Positions 8,337 through 16,445 of a stretch of DNA of 64,000 nucleotides are shown piece by piece. The stretch comes from Sphingobacteriales bacterium. Its GTDB lineage: Bacteria > Bacteroidota > Bacteroidia > Chitinophagales > Chitinophagaceae. The stretch is taken from positions 1 through 64,000 of the forward strand of contig JAIXSZ010000081.1 in the NCBI GenBank assembly GCA_027484425.1. The letters run 5' to 3'. The position numbers and the translations under genes were made by a program. The notes under the pieces are model-generated. The model saw nothing but the letters and a program-made list of their open reading frames with translations, made no database searches and was not told the origin of the DNA. Positions within the stretch are counted from its first letter, which is position 1. Each line of letters begins with the position of its first letter.

Positions 8337-9374
8337 CTATAGGCTGGCAATAGCTTCTGCAGTAGTTTTTCGGGAGGTAGCAGTGGCAGGTGCATGTTTT
8401 TTTATTATTTGTGCTATTATGCTTGCAGTTTGGTCTGGGTAGTTCACATGTATAGCTTTGCCATTTTGCAGCCAGTCTTGAATTACAGGGTAACTAGCTT
8501 CGGTAAGGGTGGGTATAACGGTAGCCCCCATAGCTGCAGCTCCAGCAGCATTGCACTGCTGCTCGTACTGGGTGAGCATGGGTATCACCAATACTTTCTT
8601 GCCTAAATACATGGCCTCTGCTGGGCCTTCAAAGCCAGCTCCGCATAGTACCCCTGCTCCAGATGCCATACTGGCCACGAAGGCCTCATTGTCTATTTTG
8701 TTTACACTTACATTGCCACTCACAAATGGTTGTTTGTTGTGCTTGGAAAACACTTGCCATTTTACCTCGCTAAAATGTGACAGATGCTTCACTATGGTTT
8801 CATCGCTATAGGCAGGCAGGTACACTGTGTAGTGACCGTTATTGGTAGGAGTGAGGTCTCTTATTTCTTTTCTGATAACAGGGGTGTATATCTGCTCACC
8901 AAATGCCTTGAAATGAAAGCCATAAGCATCAGTAACCGGTGCATACCTTTCTAGTACCAGTTTGCCCATAAGGTCGGCAGCAGGAGGTTTTGGAGCATTG
9001 GGATGCAGTACTGCACACTGGTGGCTAAGCGATATACAAGGTTTTCCCTTGCGCTTACATGCCCATGCACTTACTGGTTCGAAATCATTTATTATCAGGT
9101 CGTAATTATCTACTGGAAGTTCTTTTATATCCTTTATCAACTTCAGTAGTTTCAACTTTTTGGCAGTGTCCCATATGTCTACGCCACCTTTTTTGCCAAA
9201 GATGAAACTCATACCATACATTTTGTACTTGACCGGAAATGGCACAGCAACATCTGCCTGTATGCCACTTATCAGCACATCTACGTCGCCATATTTTGCG
9301 AGCTCGGGATATATATCTCTGGCTCTGCTCAGGTGCCCATTACCAGTACCTTGTATTGCAAAAAGTATCTTCAT
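8337..9374 (-). CDS. GT-B glycosyltransferase (MurG/UGT-like)
   Basis: The protein (345 residues) starts MKILFAIQGTGNGHLSRA, the glycine-rich N-terminal loop of GT-B enzymes with the GNGHLSRA signature. The longer frame to 9416 would overlap the upstream gene and begins with unrelated residues, so 9374 is preferred. The C-terminal half contains AGFEGPAEAMYLGKKVLVIPM near residues 262-282, matching the donor-nucleotide site of MurG-like and UGT-like transferases. Such proteins move a sugar from a nucleotide donor to a lipid or glycan acceptor at the membrane. It follows an LpxH-like phosphoesterase by 22 bases on the same strand, suggesting joint work on an envelope lipid. Confidence 0.88.
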   Translation of the reverse strand: MKILFAIQGTGNGHLSRARDIYPELAKYGDVDVLISGIQADVAVPFPVKYKMYGMSFIFGKKGGVDIWDTAKKLKLLKLIKDIKELPVDNYDLIINDFEPVSAWACKRKGKPCISLSHQCAVLHPNAPKPPAADLMGKLVLERYAPVTDAYGFHFKAFGEQIYTPVIRKEIRDLTPTNNGHYTVYLPAYSDETIVKHLSHFSEVKWQVFSKHNKQPFVSGNVSVNKIDNEAFVASMASGAGVLCGAGFEGPAEAMYLGKKVLVIPMLTQYEQQCNAAGAAAMGATVIPTLTEASYPVIQDWLQNGKAIHVNYPDQTASIIAQIIKKHAPATATSRKTTAEAIASL

Positions 9375-9396
9375 TTCAGCTTTAGTGTTGTATAAC

Positions 9397-10308
9397 TTAA
9401 TCGTGCTCAGTAACAAATACAGGCGATTCGGTGTCCGATTTTGACGGTTGTTTCATGTTAAGTTCCTGCATAAGGCTTGCCATCATTTCCTTAGCAGATT
9501 CTTTTTTCTGGCTTTTCTTATTGATATCTATTGCTTGAGCCACTGTGTCAGTAGCATAGTTATAAATACTCCATTTACCATCAGTATATTCCAGCGCAGT
9601 GAGGTTTTCTATCCAGTCGCCGGAATTCATGTAAGTAACTGTTTTACTTTTAGTTTTTACGTCTTTAATTTCGGGCTGGTGGATGTGGCCACATACTACA
9701 TAGTCGTAGTCATTTTCGGCGGCTATGTCGCACACAGTAACTTCAAAATCGTTTATAAATTTGACGGCACTTTTTACAGTATTCTTCACCTTTTTTGAGA
9801 AAGACAATTTGCCTCTGCCTAGCTTTTGTGATATAAAGTTTACAAATCTATTGATGAGTATCAGTGTATCATACCCTACTGCCCCCAAACGTGCCAGCCA
9901 CTTGCTGTTTTGCATTACTACATCAAACACATCTCCATGAAAAACCCATACTTTTTTGTCATCAATTTTCAGAGATAACTTGTTAACTATCTTCAGAGAG
10001 CCGAGGTTGAAACCCTTAAATCTGCGCAACATTTCGTCATGGTTGCCGGGAATGTAGTATACTGGTATCTCTTTGGCTATAAGGCCTATAATATGCTTAA
10101 CTACCATCATATGGGTAGCTGGCCAGTATCGCTTGCTGAACTGCCAAATGTCTATAATGTCGCCATTAAGTATTACTGTGCGAGGCTTTATACTTTTCAG
10201 GTATTGTAGCAACTCTGAGGCGTGACAGCCATAAGTACCTAGGTGAACATCTGAAAGTATTACTATATCCACCTCTCTTTTTGCCATTTGTGTTGCTGGA
10301 TCCAGCAT
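9397..10308 (-). CDS. LpxH-like metallophosphoesterase
   Basis: A 303-residue calcineurin-like phosphoesterase with all metal-binding blocks in order: SDVHLG (~19), NGDIIDIW (~47), GNHDE (~92), HGDVFD (~123) and GHIHQPE (~207). The DxH...GDxxD...GNHD...GHxH set binds two metals. The D-H-L-G and R-R-F spacing resembles UDP-2,3-diacylglucosamine hydrolase (LpxH), which removes UMP in lipid A synthesis, but Bacteroidota carry several paralogues of this shape. The C-terminal ~50 residues are Lys/Ser-rich and look disordered. It is upstream of the GT-B glycosyltransferase on the same strand. Confidence 0.85.
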   Translation of the reverse strand: MLDPATQMAKREVDIVILSDVHLGTYGCHASELLQYLKSIKPRTVILNGDIIDIWQFSKRYWPATHMMVVKHIIGLIAKEIPVYYIPGNHDEMLRRFKGFNLGSLKIVNKLSLKIDDKKVWVFHGDVFDVVMQNSKWLARLGAVGYDTLILINRFVNFISQKLGRGKLSFSKKVKNTVKSAVKFINDFEVTVCDIAAENDYDYVVCGHIHQPEIKDVKTKSKTVTYMNSGDWIENLTALEYTDGKWSIYNYATDTVAQAIDINKKSQKKESAKEMMASLMQELNMKQPSKSDTESPVFVTEHD

Positions 10309-10465
10309 TTAGTTGTACAAATTGACAACTGTAGTTTAAAGGCAATATGAAGGCGGGGTTAAGGATGCATTAAGTATTATTTTTCAACACAATATTTAGA
10401 TTGGCAACGCACTATACATAAATACAAATAAATATGCGTTGCGTGTACAACAAGACTTACAGGAA

Positions 10466-13081
10466 TCATTTACGCTGGCCACTACCACCGCTGTTACCGC
10501 CACCACCATTATTATCATTATCATCGCTACCCTTCAGGTTTTTAGCCCTGTCTTCGTCGGTGGGTTTTTCTGGTTTGTTTTTCCCTTTTTTGCCTGCAGA
10601 TGGTCTTTCACCACCACCACCTTTGCCCATATCCGTTTTACCAAACCTATAGGTAAATGTTATATTACCTATACGTGTTTCCTTCAGTCTATCTGTAGTT
10701 TGAGTGTAGTTGGCAGTGACGTAGTTGTTGATAAACTGACGGGTTTTCATAACATCTGAGCAATTGACCACTAGGGAGGCTTTGTTTTTCCAGAGATTCT
10801 TTTTGAGGGCTATGTCTATCCAGTAACTTTCGCGCTGGCTGCCCTGCGTTATTATTTTGGGTGACTCGTAGTTGCCGCTAAATTGCAAGGAGAAATTGGC
10901 TGGCAACTTCAGGTTGCTATTGACCTTGCTAAACCAGCTGTAGCCGTTGTTATTGGTTATAAACGCGGTATAGGCAGGATCTACATTACCAACTGTCAAC
11001 TGATTGTTGAAGAAGTTCATATTCAATGTGGCATCCCAAGCCTTTGTAATTTGTACACGCCCTGTACCCTCTATACCATATGTGACACCGGATGCAATGT
11101 TGAGCGGCATAGATAATAAGGCACCCGCCTGATCTGCCAGCCCTATAGCTGCATCATCTGTAGTGATGGGGCGAAGCACACGCTCGGTGAGGTTGTTGGT
11201 TTGGGCAAAGTAAGTGCTGAAAATATAATTATTACCTTTCTCAGTGGCTATGCTGTAGCTGAGCTCAATATTATCAATAAACTCGGGAATGAGATTGGGG
11301 TTGCCCATTGATACAGTGCCAGGGTTAGAGAAATCGCGGTATGGCATTAGCTGAAAAAAGCTAGGCCTATTGGTGCGGCGACTGTAGTTGATATAGACAC
11401 TCTGCTCAGAGGTGAGCTGGTACGAGATAAAAGCAGAAGGGAAAAGATTGAGAAAACTGTTGCTGAACGTGGCAGGACGAGGCACACTACCAGAGCCATT
11501 ATATACCGCATCCTCTACACGTAGACCTACCTGATAGGAGAACTTATCCAGTTGGTCGTTCCAGTTAATGTATGCAGCATGTATTTGTTGACTATAGTCG
11601 TAGGTAGCAAATAATGAGGAGTCGTCAGCCTTTACATAGTTGGGCGTATCTACCCAAATTTTGGGTTCATTGCTACTGAAAAAGTTAAAGAACTGCGACT
11701 TGAAACCGACACCCAACTTACCGTTGGTAGTAAATAGCGGTTTGGTATAGTCTGCCCATACGTTGAGACTGTTATTGCCGCCCCTGCCAGGTGCTGAGGA
11801 TACGGTGTAGGGAGACCAACCGTTGCCGTAAAGTACGGTGCGGGTTTCGAAGTCTTGTGAGCGGCGCATATTATTGAATGCATATGTGGCATCGACGTTC
11901 AGCTCCTCTCCCTTGGTTTTGAATTTTCTGCGATAGTCGAAAGATGTGGAGGAAGAAACGGGTCCGCCAAGAGCAGAGGAGTTACGTTCTCTTTCAAGGA
12001 GTGTAGTACCTTTTTTGTCGGGCTGGCTGTATTCGTAATAATTGGAGTTATCTCTGTACCCCCACTGCATAGCATTCACATTCTGCGTAAGAGTGATGGA
12101 GTTATTTTTATCAAAATCGTAAGTGGCACCTATGGTATTAAATGTACCGTTGAATAGACGTGGCACATGCTCATAAGTGTAGTAAGACTGCATATTGCCA
12201 GCAGTAAGCACTGAGTCTTGACGGTGCGTACTGACATTATTGAAGGTATTGTTGATACGAAAACTACTGTTGAGGAAGGTACTCCACTTGCCTTTGCGGA
12301 GGCTGAGACTAAGATTGCCGTTATACTTGTCGCGTGTGCCGGCACCAAGTGTGGCACTACCATTAATACCGAGTCTACCATCTTTTTTGGTTACAATATT
12401 GATGATACCCGTGGTGCCCTGAGCGTCATATTTGGCAGAAGGATTTGTGATTACTTCAACGCTTTCTATGCTGCCTGCGGGTAGGCTTTGTAACGCCGAA
12501 GTGACATCGCTGCCCAGCATGGTAGCGGGTTTGCCATCGATGAGAACTGTAACATTACCCTTGCCTCTGAGGTTTACGTTCCCATCGGCATCTACCGAAA
12601 CGGCCGGTACATTTTGCAGTACATCTGTGGCGCTACCACCTGCTGTGGTAGTGTTTTTCTCGACGTTAAATACCTTTTTGTCCACTTTCAATTCCATTAC
12701 CCTTTTTTCGCCAGTGATGCTAACTTCCTTCATAGAAGTTTCACTTTGCGAGAGCTTGAGAGTGCCTAGTTTGGCGTCGGGTTTATCGGCGGTGATGGTT
12801 ACGGGTGAGAACTTGGTTTTGAAACCTAGTGACTCTATGCGCAGGACAAAGCTACCGAGTGATGCGGGTGCTATAGTGAATGTACCGTTATCCTTAGAGA
12901 GGTCGCCATTGACTACAGACGAGTCTGAGCGGAGCAGCGTAACAGTGGCATACGACACCGGCTGATTGCTACCATCTGTGACCTTGCCACTGACACTGCC
13001 TGTGGGCTGTGCAAAAACAGGGGAACTAATAAGTAAGAAAAGTATATAAATAAGAGCAAAAGCCTTTGTGGTTAACCGCAT
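10466..13081 (-). CDS. Outer-membrane receptor, TonB-dependent-like, with C-terminal disordered tail
   Basis: An 871-residue outer-membrane protein. It has a signal peptide (MRLTTKAFALIYILFLLI ... FAQ) and a carboxypeptidase-regulatory-like beta domain (~28-115, GKVTDGSNQPVSYATVTLL). A plug domain (~135-235) carries NLRGKGNVTVLIDGKP and SIESVEVITNPSAKYDAQGT; a long beta-barrel of the OMP_b-brl_3 type follows. The barrel's last strand (ITFTYRFG) is not terminal: about 55 further residues are Gly-, Lys- and Asp-rich and probably unstructured, which is unusual because the last Phe normally ends the protein for assembly. No TonB box can be assigned with confidence. The substrate is unknown. Confidence 0.9.
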   Translation of the reverse strand: MRLTTKAFALIYILFLLISSPVFAQPTGSVSGKVTDGSNQPVSYATVTLLRSDSSVVNGDLSKDNGTFTIAPASLGSFVLRIESLGFKTKFSPVTITADKPDAKLGTLKLSQSETSMKEVSITGEKRVMELKVDKKVFNVEKNTTTAGGSATDVLQNVPAVSVDADGNVNLRGKGNVTVLIDGKPATMLGSDVTSALQSLPAGSIESVEVITNPSAKYDAQGTTGIINIVTKKDGRLGINGSATLGAGTRDKYNGNLSLSLRKGKWSTFLNSSFRINNTFNNVSTHRQDSVLTAGNMQSYYTYEHVPRLFNGTFNTIGATYDFDKNNSITLTQNVNAMQWGYRDNSNYYEYSQPDKKGTTLLERERNSSALGGPVSSSTSFDYRRKFKTKGEELNVDATYAFNNMRRSQDFETRTVLYGNGWSPYTVSSAPGRGGNNSLNVWADYTKPLFTTNGKLGVGFKSQFFNFFSSNEPKIWVDTPNYVKADDSSLFATYDYSQQIHAAYINWNDQLDKFSYQVGLRVEDAVYNGSGSVPRPATFSNSFLNLFPSAFISYQLTSEQSVYINYSRRTNRPSFFQLMPYRDFSNPGTVSMGNPNLIPEFIDNIELSYSIATEKGNNYIFSTYFAQTNNLTERVLRPITTDDAAIGLADQAGALLSMPLNIASGVTYGIEGTGRVQITKAWDATLNMNFFNNQLTVGNVDPAYTAFITNNNGYSWFSKVNSNLKLPANFSLQFSGNYESPKIITQGSQRESYWIDIALKKNLWKNKASLVVNCSDVMKTRQFINNYVTANYTQTTDRLKETRIGNITFTYRFGKTDMGKGGGGERPSAGKKGKNKPEKPTDEDRAKNLKGSDDNDNNGGGGNSGGSGQRK

Positions 13082-13236
13082 AATAATATTATGTAAATAA
13101 AATTTTCGTGGAGATGAGCGTAGATATTAGCTACACAAATCATAGGTTTTGTTAAAAAGTTACAAAAATGATTGAAATATGCGATTAAATGGCAGGTGTA
13201 CCAAATAAAGTATTGTTAATAACCCAGTATGGGTGA

Positions 13237-14238
13237 TTACCATACCTGCACCTCGCGCTCGAGTTCAATTCCGAATTTCTGCAGAACAGCGTATACAATG
13301 TCGCTAGAAAGCTGCCACAATTCGTTGCCAGTGGCAGTGCCATAGTTTACCAGTACCAGTGCTTGCTTGCTGTGCACACCAGCATCGCCCTTCCGGTAGC
13401 CTTTCCAACCACACTGCTCGATGAGCCAGGCGGCTGGTATTTTTACTCTTCCATTGCCCACCGGATAATGCGGCATTGCAGCATGCTGTGCGAGTAGCTG
13501 GGAATACTGCGTGTGGCTGATGGTGGGATTTTTGAAAAAGCTACCTGCATTGCCTGTTATTTTGGGGTTGGGCAGCTTGCTGGTGCGAATGTTGATAACT
13601 GCCTCTGCTATAGACCGGACAGAGGGCTGTGCATTCATTTGTTGCAGTTCTTCTTCTATGGCTCCGTAGCTGGTATTGAATGTGGGATGTTTGGTGAGCT
13701 TGAATACTACTGAGGTAATGAGCACCTTTCCTTTCAGCTCTTGTTTAAAGACACTATCTCTGTACCCAAACTTGCAGTCTGGATTAGTGAGGGTAACAAA
13801 GTTCCTATCTGTAAGATGCCAATAAGTGACGCTTTCGACAGTGCTGCATACCTCCACACCATAAGCACCGATGTTTTGGATGGGGGCAGCACCCACAGTC
13901 CCGGGTATGAGTGCCAGGTTCTCTATACCACCCCACCCCTGACCGATGGCGTGAAGCACAAGGTCGTGCCAGAGTTCGCCAGCGCTTACAGAAAGCCAAA
14001 CATAGTCTTGGTCCTGATGCAGGAGCTCTATGCCCATAAGTCTATTGAGCAAAACAACGTCGGGAACTGGAGCGGTGAGCAAAATATTGCTGCCGCCACC
14101 TAGTATGCGCACTGGTTGGGGCAGCTGGCTTATCTGGTGCAAGTCTTGCGCAGTGGTAATAATGGCAAACTGAGCAGCCGGCACATCTATGCCAAAGGTG
14201 TTGTATGGGAGTAGCGATATGTGGTGTTGTAGCTGCAT
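13237..14238 (-). CDS. murB: UDP-N-acetylenolpyruvoylglucosamine reductase
   Basis: A 333-residue type I MurB. It opens with LLPYNTFGIDV, has the FAD-binding ILGGGSNILL near residue 46, GIENLALIPGTVGAAPIQN (~104-122), and catalytic AGSFFKNP with the proton-donating Ser near 233. Tyr in FGYRDSVFK (~159) and a C-terminal Glu in LEREVQVW (~329) complete the active site. The enzyme reduces the enolpyruvyl group to UDP-MurNAc with NADPH, the second committed step of peptidoglycan synthesis. Length and domain order are standard. It stands alone; the preceding ~195 bases are occupied by repeat DNA. Confidence 0.96.
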   Translation of the reverse strand: MQLQHHISLLPYNTFGIDVPAAQFAIITTAQDLHQISQLPQPVRILGGGSNILLTAPVPDVVLLNRLMGIELLHQDQDYVWLSVSAGELWHDLVLHAIGQGWGGIENLALIPGTVGAAPIQNIGAYGVEVCSTVESVTYWHLTDRNFVTLTNPDCKFGYRDSVFKQELKGKVLITSVVFKLTKHPTFNTSYGAIEEELQQMNAQPSVRSIAEAVINIRTSKLPNPKITGNAGSFFKNPTISHTQYSQLLAQHAAMPHYPVGNGRVKIPAAWLIEQCGWKGYRKGDAGVHSKQALVLVNYGTATGNELWQLSSDIVYAVLQKFGIELEREVQVW

Positions 14239-14318
14239 AAGTATGTGAGTGCAAAGAAAAGAAATAGTAATTGATTATATGCCGCACAAGTATTGTTAGT
14301 TGGTTTTAGTGTGGTATT

Positions 14319-14400
14319 GAAATTGCCGGTTTGTTGCCGGTGTTTTCATGTGGTTTAGGGAATAAGTGGTTGATTATCAATACTATTCACTTTTCCGGTA
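14319..14400. repeat. Repeat D, copy 1 (outside the coding sequence)
   Basis: About 82 bases matching copies at 14646-14718 and 14821-14901: TTGCCGGT, TTTCATGTG, GTTGATTATCAAT and CATTTTCCGGTA or close variants occur in the same order. The other two copies are inside the helix-turn-helix gene. Read on the minus strand in the equivalent frame it would encode a related LIIN...PHENTGNKP segment interrupted by a stop. Confidence 0.75.
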
Positions 14401-14428
14401 GCCTTCGCTGAAAAAGCTATGGCTGCTG
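14399..14428. repeat. Imperfect palindrome P, copy 1
   Basis: TAGCC-TTC-GC ... GC-TAT-GGCT(G) forms a short interrupted stem. The same sequence occurs at 15010-15035, inside the adjacent gene, and at 57594-57619. This copy lies just past the gene's stop codon. Confidence 0.7.
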
Positions 14429-14434
14429 AAAGTT

Positions 14435-15856
14435 TTAGATGTAAAACACTCTTCGCTCGAGAATGGCGGGGCCTCCTTTTTTGATTGTAACAGCAGGGCG
14501 GCCGCCACCATAGTCGTAACGGATGCTGCCATCTGGGTACTTGGTGAGGAGCATTTTGCCATTGAAGTAAGTATAAGGTACGGTAGGGTCGGGGGGAGTG
14601 CTGGACCTGGGGTAACCTACAAACAATGGGTCGATGGGTGTTTCCTGTTCGTTGCCGGTTGTTTCATGTGTTTTGACACCTAAGTCGTTGATTATCAATG
14701 CCATTTCATTTTCCGGTAAGGGTGCATAATTTCCGGTTGTTTCTGTTTGGTTTACGGGGTAGGGAGTTGTGATATTTGATTTTGTGTTTATGGGTTGTAA
14801 CGTGTGCATGAGGTTTTCCTGAATTGCCGCTTTGTTGCCGGTGTTTTCATGTGTTTTGGCACTTAAGTCGTTGATTATCAATGAGGTTCCATTTTCCGGT
14901 ATAGATGGAGTTTTGCTAGTTGTTTTGGGTTTGTCATAGTCAGGTTGGACGGGGTGGTTTTGGAGGAATGCTTTTCTGATACGAGTCAGCATGGATTCAA
15001 GATTGTCTGTAGCCTTCGCTACAGAGCTATGGCTACTAAAAGGTTCGTTGCTGGTTGTTTCCAGTATTTTGGGGGTTGAGTCGTTGGTTTTTGGCAATCT
15101 GCTTTCCATAACTGGCTTCAGGATTTGTGACAATTCGGCATAGGTTTTTTGTTGTTCGGGTGGCATGTTTTTGATGGCTTCGTGGTTGCTGAGTTCTTCG
15201 TTGATGGCAATCAACATTTCGTCGGTCCAGATACTGGTATCGATAACGTGTGTTCTTTTGCTTGTTGGCGGTGTAGTGGTGTTTGGTGGTTCGTAAAATC
15301 TTGGGATTACAGGTTCGGTGGTTTCTTTGGCGATGGTATCGACGTATGGACTGTACAACGTATCGATGTGCTGTATTTTTTCTACTCCGAATTCTAGTTC
15401 GAATGGGGAGTAGCCGAAACGCGAGCGTGCCTCGATGAAGCCGTCGATAAGGTCGGCTACGCCTTGGGCATAAGGTTTTGAGCGGTTGTCGAAAACGAAT
15501 GCGCGAAACATACGCATCATTTGTGTGACTTGGGGTAGGCTGACGGTTTTTTTGGTGTTGGCTATACATACGGTTAGCTTGCGCATTATCTCCATTTCCT
15601 GCATGGTAGGTATGCGTTTGCCGGGTTCTCGGGCGGCAATGTTGTTTTGTAGCTCTACGAGTTGGCTGCTGAAATTGTCGGCTATGAGTGCGGGGGCTTG
15701 GTGGGTAGCAAGACGCAGGCGATCCCAGGCGTGTTGCTTGACCCAGTTGCGCACGGTGCGGATACAAACGCCTATAGCGTCGGCTACTTGCTGCTGGGTG
15801 AAGGATTGGTTGACGTACAGCTCAAGGGCTTGTTTCTTTTGGTCTGTTAGGGTCAT
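14435..15856 (-). CDS. Helix-turn-helix protein with repeat-built C-terminal half
   Basis: A 473-residue protein. Residues 1-50 form a helix-turn-helix (QKKQALELYVNQSFTQQQVADAIGV and TVRNWVKQ) like the N-termini of phage terminase small subunits and IS-type transposase HTH domains. Residues ~60-160 are helical. From ~190 on the sequence is low-complexity (Thr, Pro, Asn, Lys) and contains two similar segments with LIINDL-x-x-KTHE-x-TGN. These are encoded by a DNA repeat that also occurs downstream of the gene. A palindromic repeat (15010-15035) is inserted in frame and encodes SSVAKAT. No nuclease, ATPase or portal genes lie nearby, so a terminase role is unlikely; a DNA-binding protein of unknown role is the fairest call. 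Confidence 0.7.
   Translation of the reverse strand: MTLTDQKKQALELYVNQSFTQQQVADAIGVCIRTVRNWVKQHAWDRLRLATHQAPALIADNFSSQLVELQNNIAAREPGKRIPTMQEMEIMRKLTVCIANTKKTVSLPQVTQMMRMFRAFVFDNRSKPYAQGVADLIDGFIEARSRFGYSPFELEFGVEKIQHIDTLYSPYVDTIAKETTEPVIPRFYEPPNTTTPPTSKRTHVIDTSIWTDEMLIAINEELSNHEAIKNMPPEQQKTYAELSQILKPVMESRLPKTNDSTPKILETTSNEPFSSHSSVAKATDNLESMLTRIRKAFLQNHPVQPDYDKPKTTSKTPSIPENGTSLIINDLSAKTHENTGNKAAIQENLMHTLQPINTKSNITTPYPVNQTETTGNYAPLPENEMALIINDLGVKTHETTGNEQETPIDPLFVGYPRSSTPPDPTVPYTYFNGKMLLTKYPDGSIRYDYGGGRPAVTIKKGGPAILERRVFYI
14646..14718. repeat. Repeat D, copy 2 (inside the HTH gene)
   Basis: Shares TTGCCGGT, TTTCATGTG, GTCGTTGATTATCAATG and CATTTTCCGGTA with the copies at 14319-14400 and 14821-14901. 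It encodes one of the protein's LIINDL segments. Confidence 0.8.
14821..14901. repeat. Repeat D, copy 3 (inside the HTH gene)
   Basis: Matches copy 1 over its whole length, including TTGTTGCCGGTGTTTTCATG. It is about 175 bases from copy 2 and encodes the second LIINDL segment. Confidence 0.8.
15010..15035. repeat. Imperfect palindrome P, copy 2 (in frame in the HTH gene)
   Basis: TAGCC and GGCTA arms with inner GC/GC pairs, as at 14399 and 57594. It lies in frame in the HTH gene. Confidence 0.7.
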
Positions 15857-16391
15857 AGTTTGGGATTTTTAGCGCAATAAAGTTGAGATAGGTATTTGAG
15901 ACTGACAAATGAGGTGAAATTTGTATTTGTTTACTTTAGTGGGCTGTATGTAGCTGTGGGCTTATGTTGTAGAGGATTTGTACTAGAGTTTTTGGGAATG
16001 GAAATTGTGGATAAGTGGTTTTATTTTCAGAAGTTTAATGTGTTATTCTGTCTGAACACGATTACAAGATTTTGGGAAGGACAGGCTGTGGGATGTGTGG
16101 GGATGATAGGCTTTTAAATTTCTTGTGATGGTAGTTTTCGGTGGGCTGCACCCACCGCTATTGTATTTCGACCCGGTGGGGCTGGTACATTTGGTAGGTC
16201 GGTTTTATGTAGCTGTAGATAATAAGCTGCTGGAAAGTGAATGCGTTCGGGAGAACGATTTTTATTAGTTGTTCCGGTTGAACCCTTGCGAATATCTGGA
16301 GCAATATAGGTGTCCAACAATAAAGTGTAAACTCAGCATTAATTCAAAGTTATTTCAGTTGAATAATAGTCATTATCCACCATATAACAAC
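15857..16391. other. Intergenic region with an isolated DnaA-box-like site and a repeat-like segment
   Basis: About 535 bases without a convincing gene. A 68-codon minus-strand frame (16114-16320) is proline- and lysine-rich; its C-terminal segment GRNTIAVGAAHRK looks like translated repeat DNA (GGGCTGCACCCACCGC) rather than a folded protein. TGTGGATAA at 16006-16014 matches a DnaA box but is solitary. Confidence 0.5.
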
Positions 16392-16399
16392 TATATTTG
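16392..16399 (+). promoter_or_regulatory. Candidate -7 element for the FG-GAP/Ig-like gene
   Basis: TATATTTG fits TAnnTTTG exactly and lies 46 bases before the ATG at 16446. No well-spaced -33 motif is evident. Confidence 0.4.
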
Positions 16400-16445
16400 A
16401 CAGTAATATTTTTATCATCTAAAAAAACAACTCTAAAAAAAGACC

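Noticed and set aside
14435-15856. Phage terminase small subunit
   Set aside because: The N-terminal HTH is similar, but the size, repeat-rich C-terminus and lack of any phage gene nearby do not support a prophage.
16114-16320. 68-codon minus-strand frame with GRNTIAVGAAHRK
   Set aside because: The protein is low-complexity, and the C-terminal part looks like translated repeat DNA; no start or promoter evidence. Kept only as a note in the gap entry.
16006-16381. DnaA-box-like sequences (TGTGGATAA at 16006, TTATCCACC at 16373; another TGTGGATAA at 41860)
   Set aside because: They are single and far apart, with no cluster, no AT-rich unwinding region and no dnaA/dnaN genes. Not an origin.
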